Source: Parvibaculum sp. (GTDB lineage: Bacteria > Pseudomonadota > Alphaproteobacteria > Parvibaculales > Parvibaculaceae). Taken from it: a DNA stretch of 36,263 nucleotides. The notes under the pieces were generated by a model that saw only the letters and a list, made by a program, of their open reading frames with translations, did not search any database and was not told the DNA's origin. Positions 22,429 through 30,889 of the stretch are shown here, piece after piece. Where the stretch lies: the NCBI GenBank assembly GCA_030682415.1, contig JAUXOE010000038.1, forward strand, positions 1 through 36,263, in the 5' to 3' direction. The translations under genes were made by a program, and so were the position numbers. The stretch's first letter is position 1; each line of letters opens with the position of its first letter.

Positions 22429-23009
22429 GCGAAAAATTCGCTGGCGAGGATCGCATAGAGATACTCGTCCCGCCACGAGCCCTGAATATATTTGCTCTGG
22501 CGCAGGGCGCCTTCGCGGCGCATCCCGAGCCGCTCCATCACCCGCGCCGATGCCTTGTTGCGCTGATCGCAGGTCGCATAGATGCGCTGCAGCCCGAGTT
22601 CGCGGAAACCCGCCTCCATCAATGCTTGTGCCGCTTCGGCGGCATAGCCATGGCCCCAGTAATCCGGATGCAGCGCATAGCCGAGATCGCCCGTCCGGCG
22701 CTCCCAATCGGCGAATTTGAGGCCGACGCCGCCGATCACACGCGGCCGCTTGCCGCCCCTCAACACGATAGCCAGGTCGAAACTGACACGCGGCTTCTGT
22801 TTCTGGTCGTCGAGGAAACCCCGGACCGTCTCCCGGCTCTGCGCCAGCGTGTTCGGCCCCCAGATCAGATGACGCGTCACCTCCTCAAGCGAGGCATAGG
22901 CATGGACATCGTCGAGATCGCGCACGGTGAAATCGCGCAGAACGAGGCGCGGTGTTCCAATCGGCAGCGCCAGCGCCGATGTGGGCGCCGCACGGCCTCC
23001 GAGCCTCAC
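22425..23009 (-). CDS. GNAT family N-acetyltransferase, RimJ/RimL type
   Basis: A 194-residue GNAT protein. TPRLVLRDFTVRDLDDVHAYAS near the N-terminus, GDLGYALHPDYWGHGYAAEAAQALM (acetyl-CoA-binding loop, residues about 108-132) and CDQRNKASARVMERLGMRREGALR (about 147-170) are typical of RimJ/RimL-like acetyltransferases. These modify ribosomal proteins or small amines. It starts with GTG at 23009, overlapping the stop of the ArsC-like gene as GTGA, so translation is likely coupled. It ends convergently on TusA with a four-base overlap. The substrate is unknown. Confidence 0.9.
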   Translation of the reverse strand: MRLGGRAAPTSALALPIGTPRLVLRDFTVRDLDDVHAYASLEEVTRHLIWGPNTLAQSRETVRGFLDDQKQKPRVSFDLAIVLRGGKRPRVIGGVGLKFADWERRTGDLGYALHPDYWGHGYAAEAAQALMEAGFRELGLQRIYATCDQRNKASARVMERLGMRREGALRQSKYIQGSWRDEYLYAILASEFFA

Positions 23010-23374
23010 TTTGTCACCGCGCCGGCAAGTGCCGCCAGTTGGGCCTTCTGCGGCTCCCGAAAGCCGACCACGACCCCGCCCGACCGATTCTCGAAGACCG
23101 GTCTCTTGATCAGGGCCGGGTGTTCGACCATCAGTTTCAGTGCATCGGCGCCTGCATCATGCCCAACCATGCTTTTGGGCATGTTTCGCCATGTCGTGCT
23201 GGCCTTGTTGAGCAGCGTTTCCGTGCCGACGGCCTTGGCGAAACGCTTGACGTCGGCAAGCGTGATCCCGTCGGCGCGGACGTCATGGAAGCGATGGGGA
23301 ATGTCCTGATCGGCCAGCCATTTCAAGGCTTTGCGGCAGGTGTCGCAATTCTTCAGGCCATAAACGGTCAGCAC
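23006..23374 (-). CDS. ArsC/Spx/YffB-family thioredoxin-fold protein
   Basis: A 122-residue protein starting at GTG (23374), chosen because GGGGAGG lies six bases upstream and the family start (LTVYGLKNCDTCRKAL) follows immediately. The thioredoxin-fold active-site region is NCDTC, that is CxxC rather than the CxxS typical of many ArsC proteins. KRPVFEN and VVVGF near the C-terminus match the YffB/ArsC group. YffB-type proteins have no firmly assigned arsenate reductase role, so the arsenate name should not be taken literally. It is coupled to the GNAT gene by a GTGA overlap. Confidence 0.88.
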   Translation of the reverse strand: MLTVYGLKNCDTCRKALKWLADQDIPHRFHDVRADGITLADVKRFAKAVGTETLLNKASTTWRNMPKSMVGHDAGADALKLMVEHPALIKRPVFENRSGGVVVGFREPQKAQLAALAGAVTK

Positions 23375-23469
23375 CGCTTCCTCCCCGCATGCTTCATCGT
23401 GGCAAAGCATAGCCGGGAAGCGGCAAAGGCCAAGCGGCCTTCTGCCCGAAGCCTCAAAAAATGGCTGAA

Positions 23470-24264
23470 TCAGGCCGCTTTCTTGAGCGCCTGCCGTTCG
23501 GCGAAAGCGCGTTCCCGCTCGCTCGTGATCGGCTCAACGGCACGATAGGCCGCGGGCGGAGCGATACCCAGCAAGGCGCGAACCTCATCGAGCGGCTTGT
23601 CGAGCAGCGCTTCCCAATCGGCCGCCGGTAGCCATTCGGCCTGCTTCCCGTGGCGGAAACCCTCGCGTATCACGCGTCCGAGCTTCAGATCGGGGTTGCG
23701 CTTGGTACTGATCCGAAGGCCCACCAGGACGATGAAACCGATGCCACGATTGCGCGTCTGCGCATAGCTGAAGGCAAGCAGCGCCAGCTCCCCAAGCCCG
23801 TCGCGGCCGTAGCCGGTCGTCACATGCCAGAGGTCGTGCGTATCGCGCAGCCGGTCGCCAAAAATACGTTCGGCTTCCTCGCGTTCATCGCGCAGCGGCA
23901 CTTCGCGGCTCGCCTCGACGAGCCCGTCGGCTGTGAGATTTTCTTCGGCCATGAATTCGTAATAGGCGCGGCCAAGCGTGCCCGCGGGCAGACGCGAAAG
24001 CCGCTCACGATCATTGAGCGTCGCAATCAGGTCCCGCTTCTCGGCGACGATCCGCTGCCCCATTTCGGTGGCGATGAACCGCTTGAACTGGCGGTCGCGA
24101 ACATTGCCGGACAAGGCGTCGATGATCTTGAAAACCTGACCCGTATCTTCCTTGTCGGCAATCAAGGCGCGGATCGCCCGGATGGCTTTCAGGGGTTCGA
24201 TACGCTTGCGCGTCCGCTTTGCAGGGACGGATCCGTTGAAATCGGCTGGACTGGCTGTCGTCAT
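23470..24264 (-). CDS. Coq4-family ubiquinone biosynthesis protein
   Basis: A 264-residue Coq4-like protein. The metal motif HDxxH(x11)E is seen as H143-D144-LW-H147 followed by GYGRDGLGE with E159. The motif and the AYYEFMAEENL and FSYAQTRNRG segments are characteristic. Coq4 acts in coenzyme Q head-group modification; in yeast it is needed for the C1 step and for assembly of the Q-synthesis complex. Coq7 is encoded about 1.6 kb away. It is divergent from a TetR gene, and its promoter overlaps a palindrome. The basic N-terminal 25 residues are outside the core domain. Confidence 0.88.
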   Translation of the reverse strand: MTTASPADFNGSVPAKRTRKRIEPLKAIRAIRALIADKEDTGQVFKIIDALSGNVRDRQFKRFIATEMGQRIVAEKRDLIATLNDRERLSRLPAGTLGRAYYEFMAEENLTADGLVEASREVPLRDEREEAERIFGDRLRDTHDLWHVTTGYGRDGLGELALLAFSYAQTRNRGIGFIVLVGLRISTKRNPDLKLGRVIREGFRHGKQAEWLPAADWEALLDKPLDEVRALLGIAPPAAYRAVEPITSERERAFAERQALKKAA

Positions 24265-24316
24265 CGCTCTAATCCCGTTGCTAGGATGAGGTATACATCT
24301 AAGTCCCTTGCTGCTT

Positions 24317-24351
24317 TATGTACCAAGTACTGACATTGTTGTCAATATAAT
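24317..24351. promoter_or_regulatory. Divergent coq4/tetR promoter region with palindromes
   Basis: For coq4 (minus strand) TTGACA (24345-24340), a 17-base spacer and TACATA (24322-24317) form a good promoter. For the TetR gene a perfect TATAAT lies at 24346-24351 but its -35 is poor. Two inverted repeats overlap these boxes: TGACA-TTGT-TGTCA (24331-24344) and GTAC-CAA-GTAC (24320-24330). The layout is what one expects for a TetR protein repressing itself and its divergent neighbour. Confidence 0.55.
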
Positions 24352-24369
24352 TTCCTGAGGGAGTCCGGC

Positions 24370-25029
24370 TTGTCGACCGCCGCCAAAACCGCCGTAAATC
24401 CCGCCAAACCGGCAGGAAAGCGCATCCGCCGCACCGCCGAGGAGGCAAGGCGGCTCATTCTCGATGCCGCCGAGAAGCGCCTGGCGCAGCAGGGGCCCGA
24501 AGGCCTCCGGCTGCAGGACATCGCCCGCGACATCGGCATTTCACACCCCGCGATCCTGCATCACTTCGAAAGCCGCGAAGGGCTGGTCCGCGCACTGATC
24601 GCACGGGCCAACACGCAACTGCGCGACACCATGCTGACGGCACTCGGCGGCGGCCACACCAACGCCGATGCCAGCGATCACATCGGCCATGTGTTCGAGG
24701 CACTGAGCGACCGCGGTACGGCACGTCTACTTTCCTGGCTGCTGCTCACTGGCCGCGCGACCGAGAACTCCACCACGCACAACATCATGGGCGAAATTGT
24801 GGATGCGCTGCAGCTACGCCGCGCCGAATATGCCCAGAAGACGGGCAAGCCAACACCCGACAAGGAAGACACACTGTTCATGGCGATGCTGACGGCCAAT
24901 GCCGCCTTTGGCGAAGCGATCGTCGGACGGCAACTGGCCGAAGCGGTCGGTCTCGATCAGGACGGCATCAAGCGCTTCCGCAACTGGTTCGCGAAGCTGC
25001 TGAACGAGCATTGGGACGGCGTGAAGTGA
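24370..25029 (+). CDS. TetR-family transcriptional regulator, divergent from coq4
   Basis: A 219-residue TetR-type regulator starting at TTG (24370) with GAGGGAG seven bases upstream. An N-terminal Lys/Arg/Ala-rich arm precedes the helix-turn-helix at about 28-70 (LILDAAEKRLAQQGPEGLRLQDI, then ARDIGISHPAILHHFESREGLV). The C-terminal domain is helical, with RLLSWLLLTGRA near 118. The TATAAT box implies a very short leader. It probably binds the palindromes in the 105-bp intergenic region and may link ubiquinone-related gene expression to a small-molecule signal, which is inference. Confidence 0.88.
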   Translation: MSTAAKTAVNPAKPAGKRIRRTAEEARRLILDAAEKRLAQQGPEGLRLQDIARDIGISHPAILHHFESREGLVRALIARANTQLRDTMLTALGGGHTNADASDHIGHVFEALSDRGTARLLSWLLLTGRATENSTTHNIMGEIVDALQLRRAEYAQKTGKPTPDKEDTLFMAMLTANAAFGEAIVGRQLAEAVGLDQDGIKRFRNWFAKLLNEHWDGVK

Positions 25030-25099
25030 ACGAGGTGGAGGCCGCGCGAACGATCATCAACGAAAACGGCGCGGCAGCCGACGCACGAAGTACGAAGCT

Positions 25100-25185
25100 T
25101 GGTGCCCCTGGCCGGACTCGAACCAGCACGTTGTTGCCAACAACAGATTTTGAGTCTGCCGCGTCTACCATTCCGCCACAGGGGC
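25100..25185 (-). tRNA. tRNA-Leu (anticodon CAA)
   Basis: An 86-nt tRNA on the minus strand. It has acceptor stem GCCCCTG/CAGGGGC, anticodon stem GCAGA/TCTGT with loop CTCAAAA (anticodon CAA, codon UUG), the long variable arm of class II tRNAs, T-loop TTCGAGT, and an encoded ACCA end. All the usual leucine features are present. Confidence 0.95.
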
Positions 25186-25315
25186 TCCCGAAGCGCGGGG
25201 CGCATCATACTGGGCCGGCCCGGGCCTTCAATCGAAAAGAAATGGCGATGGCCAGGCACGCCAACTCTCGCTGCGGCGACAAGGCACGCGACAGGCGCGG
25301 GGGCCCCGTGCTTCA

Positions 25316-25846
25316 ATGATCGCCATGATGGAGCGTATCCCCTCGACCGCCATCCCCTGGATTTTGGTTGCCGCCAGCGTGGCGACGCTGGCCGGTGCCT
25401 TTTTCTTCGAACATGTGCTGGGCTACATCCCCTGCTCGCTCTGCCTTGAGGGCCGCATTCCGCATTATTTTGCCATCGGCGCGGCGCTGATAGCCGGTAT
25501 CCTGTCACGCGAAGCCAATATCGGCATCGGAGTGCTGATCTTTCTGAGCCTCTGCATCATCGCCTATGCAGGCGCTGTCGGGATTTCGGCCTATCACGTC
25601 GGCGTCGAACAAAAATGGTGGGAAGGCCCCGTCGCCTGTGGCTCGGGGAACCTCGTCGCCGGTTCGCTGGAAGAACTTCAGGCCGCTCTTCAAGGTCGCG
25701 TTCATGCGCCGCGCTGTGATGAGGCAGCCTGGTCGCTTTTCGGTATTTCGCTGGCCGGATTCAATTTGCTGATTTCGATGGCGCTCGGCGCGCTCGCCGC
25801 GCTGCCGCTCTGGCGTTTTTACCGCGACAGCCGCGGAGAAGCCTGA
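25316..25846 (+). CDS. dsbB: DsbB-family disulfide bond formation protein
   Basis: A 176-residue inner-membrane protein with four predicted membrane segments (about 12-32, 50-64, 70-92 and 142-166). The quinone-reactive pair is C40-SL-C43 in GYIPCSLCLEGR, and the second periplasmic pair is C108 and C134. DsbB reoxidises periplasmic DsbA and passes electrons to ubiquinone, so its pairing with a ubiquinone gene (coq7, TGATG overlap) makes functional sense. No dsbA gene is in the window. A second in-frame ATG at 25328 is possible, and no strong ribosome site decides. Confidence 0.9.
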   Translation: MIAMMERIPSTAIPWILVAASVATLAGAFFFEHVLGYIPCSLCLEGRIPHYFAIGAALIAGILSREANIGIGVLIFLSLCIIAYAGAVGISAYHVGVEQKWWEGPVACGSGNLVAGSLEELQAALQGRVHAPRCDEAAWSLFGISLAGFNLLISMALGALAALPLWRFYRDSRGEA

Positions 25847-26445
25847 TGACCGCCGACAACCGCACGACCAAACATGGCAAGACGGCGCGCATTTCGGCGC
25901 AGCCTGGCCATACATGCGACGACGCGATTGAAGAAATGATTCGCGTCGACCACGCGGGCGAATATGGCGCCGTGAGAATCTACCAGGGTCAGCTCGCCGT
26001 ACTTCGCAATCTGCCGCACAAGCGCGACCTGGTTGCAAAACTCGAACACATGGCGAAGGACGAGGAGGCGCATCTCGCTCGCTTCAACGAAATCGTCAAT
26101 GAGCGCGGCGTCCGCCCGACCGCTTTCGCGCCGGTCTGGCATGTCGCCGGTTTCGCACTTGGCGCGGCAACCGCACTGATGGGCGAAAAGGCGGCCCATG
26201 CCTGCACGGCGGCTGTGGAAGAAGTAATCGACGAGCACTACCGGTCGCAGGTCGGCCGGCTCGACGGCATGGGTGACGCCGAAAAGCCGTTGCGCGACAC
26301 GATCGAGGAATTCCGTCTGGAAGAGGTACGCCACCGCGACGAGGCGATCGAGGCCGGCGCGGAGCAGGCGCCGGCGTATCCGCTGCTCTCGGGCGCCATC
26401 AAGGCGGCCTGCCGGTTGGCGATACGGATCTCCGAAAAGGCCTGA
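25846..26445 (+). CDS. coq7: Demethoxyubiquinone hydroxylase (Coq7/UbiF-type)
   Basis: A 199-residue di-iron hydroxylase that adds the C6 hydroxyl in ubiquinone synthesis. Ligand motifs are E39 in DHAGEYGA, E73xxH76 in KDEEAH, E125/E126 in AVEEVIDEHY, and E160xxH163 in LEEVRH. Length fits bacterial Coq7. The ATG overlaps the dsbB stop by one base. The protein should sit at the inner membrane surface. The N-terminal 20 residues are variable. It is convergent with the HNH gene. Confidence 0.94.
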   Translation: MTADNRTTKHGKTARISAQPGHTCDDAIEEMIRVDHAGEYGAVRIYQGQLAVLRNLPHKRDLVAKLEHMAKDEEAHLARFNEIVNERGVRPTAFAPVWHVAGFALGAATALMGEKAAHACTAAVEEVIDEHYRSQVGRLDGMGDAEKPLRDTIEEFRLEEVRHRDEAIEAGAEQAPAYPLLSGAIKAACRLAIRISEKA

Positions 26446-26450
26446 GCCGT

Positions 26451-27011
26451 CTACGGCTCCAGTTCGCTGTCCCAGTAGAGATAGTCCTGCCAGCTGTCAT
26501 GAAGATAGTTGGGCGGGAAAGCGCGTCCATTGCGATGCAGGTCGCCGACCGTCGGCCGGAACGGCGCGTGCATCGGAAACATCTGCGCATCGGCCGGCAT
26601 CTTGCCGCCTTTTTTGAGATTGCAGGGTGCGCAAGCGGTGATGACGTTTTCCCATGTCGTCTGCCCGCCGCGCGAGCGCGGGATCACGTGATCGAAAGTC
26701 AGATCTTGCCGCGCTGCGCAATACTGGCAGGTGAAACGGTCGCGCAGGAAGAGATTGAATCGCGTGAAAGCAGGAAACCGCGCCGGCTTCACATAGGATT
26801 TGAGCGACACGACGCTCGGCAGCTTCATCTCGAATGTCGGCGAGCGCACGGCGGTGTCGTAGCAGGAGACGATATTGACGCGGTCGAGAAACACCGCCTT
26901 GATCGTGTCCTGCCAGGACCAGAGCGAGAGAGGGTAATAGCTGAGCGGCCTGTAATCCGCATTCAGCACCAGCGCCGGACAACTATCCGGATTCGCAAAC
27001 GATCCGTGCAC
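26451..27011 (-). CDS. HNH endonuclease family protein
   Basis: A 186-residue protein. The HNH core is formed by CQYC (95-98), FDHVIPRSRGG with D107-H108, N122 in WENV, and CAPCN (127-131), so the two zinc-binding CxxC pairs and the catalytic residues are intact. The N-terminal half (LVLNADYRPLSYYPLSLWSWQDTIKAV) is typical of a widespread HNH group. The start is a GTG at 27011, with AGGAGG five bases upstream. A longer frame to 27152 lacks such a site. No methylase or other defence partner is adjacent, so a housekeeping or repair role is as likely as restriction. Confidence 0.88.
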   Translation of the reverse strand: MHGSFANPDSCPALVLNADYRPLSYYPLSLWSWQDTIKAVFLDRVNIVSCYDTAVRSPTFEMKLPSVVSLKSYVKPARFPAFTRFNLFLRDRFTCQYCAARQDLTFDHVIPRSRGGQTTWENVITACAPCNLKKGGKMPADAQMFPMHAPFRPTVGDLHRNGRAFPPNYLHDSWQDYLYWDSELEP

Positions 27012-27117
27012 ACCGTCCTCCTGAAGAGGCGCGCCTTTGCCATGGCCGCTCCCCTGTAGCCGCGAGCCTACTATATCCGGCGCGACAACTTTGTGAAGGC
27101 ACGAGATTTCGTCGCCG

Positions 27118-27795
27118 TCAGCGCGCTGCAACCGCCTCGTGACGGCCGGCAAAGGCGTCGGCGATGAAGCGTCCGCCCAGCATCAGGCCCGTCTCGTCGA
27201 TGCTGTGGCCGAGCCCTGCCGAAACATGCCATTGCACCGCCAGCCCGGCCTCCCCAAGGGCCTGCACGGCCTGATGCATCCGGGCAACCGGCAGCATGTC
27301 GTCGCTGTCGCCGTGAACCATCAGCACCGGCGGCCGGACCCGGATTTCGGCGGCAAGGCGCTCCGGCCCGGCCAGCGCCCCCGAGTAACCGACGATGCAG
27401 GCCGGCGGCCGGGCGCGGCGCAGACCAACCTGCAGCGACATCATCGTGCCCTGGCTGAAGCCGACCAGCGCCAGATTGGCATCATCAAGCCCGTGCAGCC
27501 CCAATTGCGCGTCGATGAAGCGGTCGAGCACCGGCGCCGCCGCCTCGACGCCCCGTCGAATCTCGTCCGGATCGAGCCGGCCGATCGGGAACCACTGATA
27601 GCCCATTGGGTTGCCGGGACAGGGCTCGGGCGCGTTCGGCGCGACGAAGGCGGCATCAGGCAGCAGCATTTGCCAGTAGGGGGCCAGCCCAATGAGGTCG
27701 TTGCCGTCCGATCCGTAGCCATGGCAGAGAACGACAAGCTGCCGTGTTTCACCGCTGGCCGCAGCGACGCTTGGGCCGGTCAGAATTGTCGGCAT
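27118..27795 (-). CDS. Phospholipase/carboxylesterase-family hydrolase
   Basis: A 225-residue alpha/beta hydrolase of the PF02230 carboxylesterase/acyl-protein-thioesterase family. The start at 27795 has AAAGGGGAGG upstream. Motifs are VLCHGYGSDGNDLIGLAPYW near 22-41, GYQWFPI, the nucleophile GFSQG with S114, the acid within HGDSDDMLP (D165 or D166), and H197 in GLGHSID. It probably acts on short acyl esters or thioesters in the cytoplasm. It is divergent from gluQRS. Confidence 0.9.
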   Translation of the reverse strand: MPTILTGPSVAAASGETRQLVVLCHGYGSDGNDLIGLAPYWQMLLPDAAFVAPNAPEPCPGNPMGYQWFPIGRLDPDEIRRGVEAAAPVLDRFIDAQLGLHGLDDANLALVGFSQGTMMSLQVGLRRARPPACIVGYSGALAGPERLAAEIRVRPPVLMVHGDSDDMLPVARMHQAVQALGEAGLAVQWHVSAGLGHSIDETGLMLGGRFIADAFAGRHEAVAAR

Positions 27796-27871
27796 TCGCC
27801 TCCCCTTTCGCAACATGCGCGCGCACGATAACAATGCGCGTCCGAAACTAAAGGATGGATCGGCAAGTTCA

Positions 27872-28774
27872 ATGCAGGAAAACGGCAAACAGACCGAAGT
27901 GCTGCGCTTTGCACCGAGCCCGAACGGCTGGCTGCATCTCGGTCACGCCTGTTCCGCGCTTTTTGCGTACGAAACCGCGAAGGAGCTGCACGGCCGCTTT
28001 CTGCTGCGCATCGAGGATATTGATGTCGGCCGCTGCCGTCCCGACTATGAGGCGGCGATTTACGAGGACCTGGCATGGCTCGGCCTCGACTGGGAAAAGC
28101 CGGTGCGCCGCCAATCGGAGCATTTCGTCGACTACGAAGCGGCGTTGAAACGCCTGCGCGACATGGGTCTCGTCTATCCCTGTTTTGCGACGCGCAAGGA
28201 AATCGCCGACGTCATCGCCGCAACCGGCATCAGTGCGCGCAACTGGCCTGTCGATCCCGACGGCGCGCCGCTCTATCCCGGCATCTACAAGGACCTCCCA
28301 CCCGCCGAGATGAACCGCCTGATGTGGGAAGGCCGCACCTATGCCTGGCGCCTCGACACCGAAAAGGCGCTCGCGAAGGCCGAGGAGATCGTCGGCGGAC
28401 CGCTGACTTTCGTCGAGGAAGGCGAAGGCCCGAACGGTGATACGGGCCGCTGCGCGGTCAAGCCGGCGCTCTTCGGCGACGTCGTGATCGCGCGCAAGGA
28501 CGTGCCGACGAGCTATCACCTTGCGGTAACGGTCGATGACGCCATCCAGGGCGTAACGCTCGTGACGCGCGGCCAGGATCTTTTCCCGGCGACCTATGTC
28601 CACCGCATTCTGCAGGTGCTGCTCGGCCTCCCCGAACCGCGTTACCGCCATCACCGCCTGATCCGCGACGCGGCCGGCCGCCGGCTGTCGAAAAGCGCCC
28701 GCGACATGGGCCTGCGCGAGCTGCGTGCCGCCGGCAAGACGCCGGCAGATATCCGGCGCATGGTCGGCTTTTAA
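27872..28774 (+). CDS. gluQ: Glutamyl-Q tRNA(Asp) synthetase
   Basis: A 300-residue class I synthetase-like enzyme that attaches glutamate to queuosine 34 of tRNA-Asp. RFAPSPNGWLHLGH contains the HIGH-type motif HLGH at 22-25, and RRLSKSARD is the KMSKS-type motif. It lacks the anticodon-binding domain, as expected for GluQRS rather than GltX. The Cys-rich zinc cluster known from E. coli GluQRS is reduced here to a single Cys in VYPCFATR. The start ATG at 27872 is inferred from homologous length. The ribosome site is weak, and other frames begin nearby. Confidence 0.92.
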   Translation: MQENGKQTEVLRFAPSPNGWLHLGHACSALFAYETAKELHGRFLLRIEDIDVGRCRPDYEAAIYEDLAWLGLDWEKPVRRQSEHFVDYEAALKRLRDMGLVYPCFATRKEIADVIAATGISARNWPVDPDGAPLYPGIYKDLPPAEMNRLMWEGRTYAWRLDTEKALAKAEEIVGGPLTFVEEGEGPNGDTGRCAVKPALFGDVVIARKDVPTSYHLAVTVDDAIQGVTLVTRGQDLFPATYVHRILQVLLGLPEPRYRHHRLIRDAAGRRLSKSARDMGLRELRAAGKTPADIRRMVGF

Positions 28775-28886
28775 CCATCCGCCATCGGCGTGATCTGGCG
28801 CGAAATCTGCTTCCTTGAGCTCAAGGAGCCGGTTCGATCCCGAAAAGGGACGAATTTCGGCATGCATGAGCCCAGGAGCTTCGCAA

Positions 28887-29939
28887 TTGGCCACCGCAAC
28901 CGAATTTGACGTCTCGAAACAGCGCATCGACTGGATCGACATGGCCAAGGGCCTGACGATCGTCCTGGTGGTGATGGAGCATACGACGGCCGGGGTCGGC
29001 GTCGCGATCGGTCACTTGCCCGTTCTATTCGGGGCGCTTGCCGAATTCGCCAAGCCTTTCCGCATGCCACTCTTCTTCCTCGTCGCCGGCCTCTTTGCCT
29101 ACAAGGCGCTATATGGCGACTTGCGTAAATTCGTCGACGGCAAGATTGTTCATTTCGCCTATTTCTACCTGCTCTGGTCCGTCATCCAGATCGGCCTGAA
29201 GATCGCCATCCCCCATACCAGCAACTGGCAGGTCACCTATGTCGACCTGCTGTTGATCCCGATCCAGCCCTTCGCGGTTCTCTGGTTCATCTATTCGTTG
29301 GCAATGTTCTTTGCGACCATGCGCCTGCTGCGCAGTGCGCGGCCCGTCTTCGTGCTCTTCGTCGCATTGGCGCTCTATTTCGCAGAGATCGAAACCGGCT
29401 GGATGCTGATCGATGAATTCGCCTGGCGCTTCATCTGGTTCGTCGCCGGCGTCTATGGTGCAAAGCAGATTTTCGAACTCGCCGACTGGGCGCGGGAAAA
29501 ACCGCTGCATGCAATCAGCCTGGCGTCATTGATGCTCGCCAGCGTCGCCACAGTCGTCTTCTCGCATCTTGTGGATATTCGTGGCCTCGAACTGTTGATG
29601 GGCGTCGCCGGCGCCGGCAGTGCCATTGTATTGGTGAGCATCGCGGCTTCAGCCAATCTCGGCGCACCGCTTGCCTATATCGGCCGTCACTCGCTCTATA
29701 TCTTCCTGGCCTTTTTCCTGCCGATGGCCGCCATGCGAACCGGACTCGTGCGCCTGGGTCTCGACAATGGCGACATCATTACACTTGTCACCACCACATT
29801 CGCGGTCGTTGCGCCAATTGTCGCTTACCGCCTTGTTGTCAAAACGCCGCTCGACTTCCTCTTCGTCCGGCCAGACATGTTCCGCCTGACATCGCCGCGT
29901 CCGCACGCACCGAAGATCATGGTGGCCGCAGGCGATTAG
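28887..29939 (+). CDS. Acyltransferase 3-like membrane protein
   Basis: A predicted 350-residue integral membrane protein with about ten hydrophobic segments. The N-terminal pattern RIDWIDMAKGLTIVLVVMEHTT and FRMPLFFLVAGLF match the acyltransferase-3 (OpgC/YcfT-like) superfamily, which moves acyl groups onto surface or periplasmic sugars. The start is taken as TTG at 28887 because AGGAG lies eight bases upstream. An in-frame ATG at 28866 without a ribosome site would add seven residues. The stop shares TTAG with the convergent AEC gene. The acceptor is unknown. Confidence 0.85.
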   Translation: MATATEFDVSKQRIDWIDMAKGLTIVLVVMEHTTAGVGVAIGHLPVLFGALAEFAKPFRMPLFFLVAGLFAYKALYGDLRKFVDGKIVHFAYFYLLWSVIQIGLKIAIPHTSNWQVTYVDLLLIPIQPFAVLWFIYSLAMFFATMRLLRSARPVFVLFVALALYFAEIETGWMLIDEFAWRFIWFVAGVYGAKQIFELADWAREKPLHAISLASLMLASVATVVFSHLVDIRGLELLMGVAGAGSAIVLVSIAASANLGAPLAYIGRHSLYIFLAFFLPMAAMRTGLVRLGLDNGDIITLVTTTFAVVAPIVAYRLVVKTPLDFLFVRPDMFRLTSPRPHAPKIMVAAGD

Positions 29940-30889
29940 GATGGCGAGAGGAAGAAGCCCAGCAACACCGTCAACGTGACGAGGCTGGCGGCCGTCGAGA
30001 GCACAACAGCGCTTGAGGCCGCGCCAGGCGCCGCCTGGTAGCGATTGGCCAGGATCGACGAATAGACGCCTGTCGGCATCCCGGCGAGCACCGTCGCCGC
30101 CGCGACCCAGAGCGGCTCCAGCCCGAACACGAACTGCGCCAGCACAAACACGAGCGCCGGATGCGCCACGAGCTTGAAAAAGCTGGTAAGCGACGCCGCG
30201 CCGACTGAACGCCTGATGCTGTAGCGCGTCAGCATGCCGCCGAGCACGAAAAGCGCGCATGGAATGGCCGACCGCGCTACCATTTCGAGCGAGCCGTCGA
30301 CAACGGCCGGCAGCGGCACCCCGAGCTGACCGTAAATGACACCACCGGCGATGCCGATGATGACAGGGTTTTTGGCCGTATTGACGAGGCCTTCCTTGAG
30401 GATCGCCTGAAAGCTCGGTTGTGCGACGCCCTCGCGAACGCGGGTGAGTTCGAGCAGAAATGTCGCGATGGTGAAGAGAATGATGCCGTGAAAGGCGAGG
30501 ATCAGGAAAACCGGCGTGCCCGCTTCCGGCCCGAAGCCGGTCAGAATGATCGGCAGGCCGAGCATGATCGTGTTGCCCTGCCCGCAACCGAACCCCAGCA
30601 TCACCGAATCGGATGACGGACGACGCAGCAAAAAGAAAGCGACAAGCGAACCCGCCGCCCACACGGCGAGCATCGCGCCATAATAGGAGAGCCAGAGACC
30701 CCAGGGGAGTGTCGACGGAAACTCGGTATGCGCGAGATTGCGGAACAGCAACGCCGGCATGGCGAAGGTGAAGACGTAAGTGTCGAGACCGTCGATGGCC
30801 GTCGGGCCGAGCAGCTTCGAGCGGGCCGCTGCATAGCCAAAACCGATGACGCCGAAAATCGGCAGAACAAGACCGAGAGCGACTTCCAT
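29936..30889 (-). CDS. AEC-family transporter (auxin efflux carrier-like)
   Basis: A 317-residue integral membrane protein with about ten predicted transmembrane helices. FAMPALLFRNLAHTEFP near the N-terminus, GCGQGNTIMLGLPI near 100, and the second half (KNPVIIGIAGGVIYGQLG, LFVLGGMLTRY, MPTGVYSSILANRY) fit the AEC carriers, which in bacteria transport small organic acids such as malate or malonate. The upstream ribosome site is poor. It is convergent with the acyltransferase gene (four-base overlap). Confidence 0.92.
   Translation of the reverse strand: MEVALGLVLPIFGVIGFGYAAARSKLLGPTAIDGLDTYVFTFAMPALLFRNLAHTEFPSTLPWGLWLSYYGAMLAVWAAGSLVAFFLLRRPSSDSVMLGFGCGQGNTIMLGLPIILTGFGPEAGTPVFLILAFHGIILFTIATFLLELTRVREGVAQPSFQAILKEGLVNTAKNPVIIGIAGGVIYGQLGVPLPAVVDGSLEMVARSAIPCALFVLGGMLTRYSIRRSVGAASLTSFFKLVAHPALVFVLAQFVFGLEPLWVAAATVLAGMPTGVYSSILANRYQAAPGAASSAVVLSTAASLVTLTVLLGFFLSPS

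Noticed and set aside
26451-27011. HNH endonuclease as part of a restriction or anti-phage system.
   Set aside because: Its neighbours are ubiquinone, esterase and GluQRS genes, with no methylase or ATPase. The protein resembles a widespread stand-alone HNH group.
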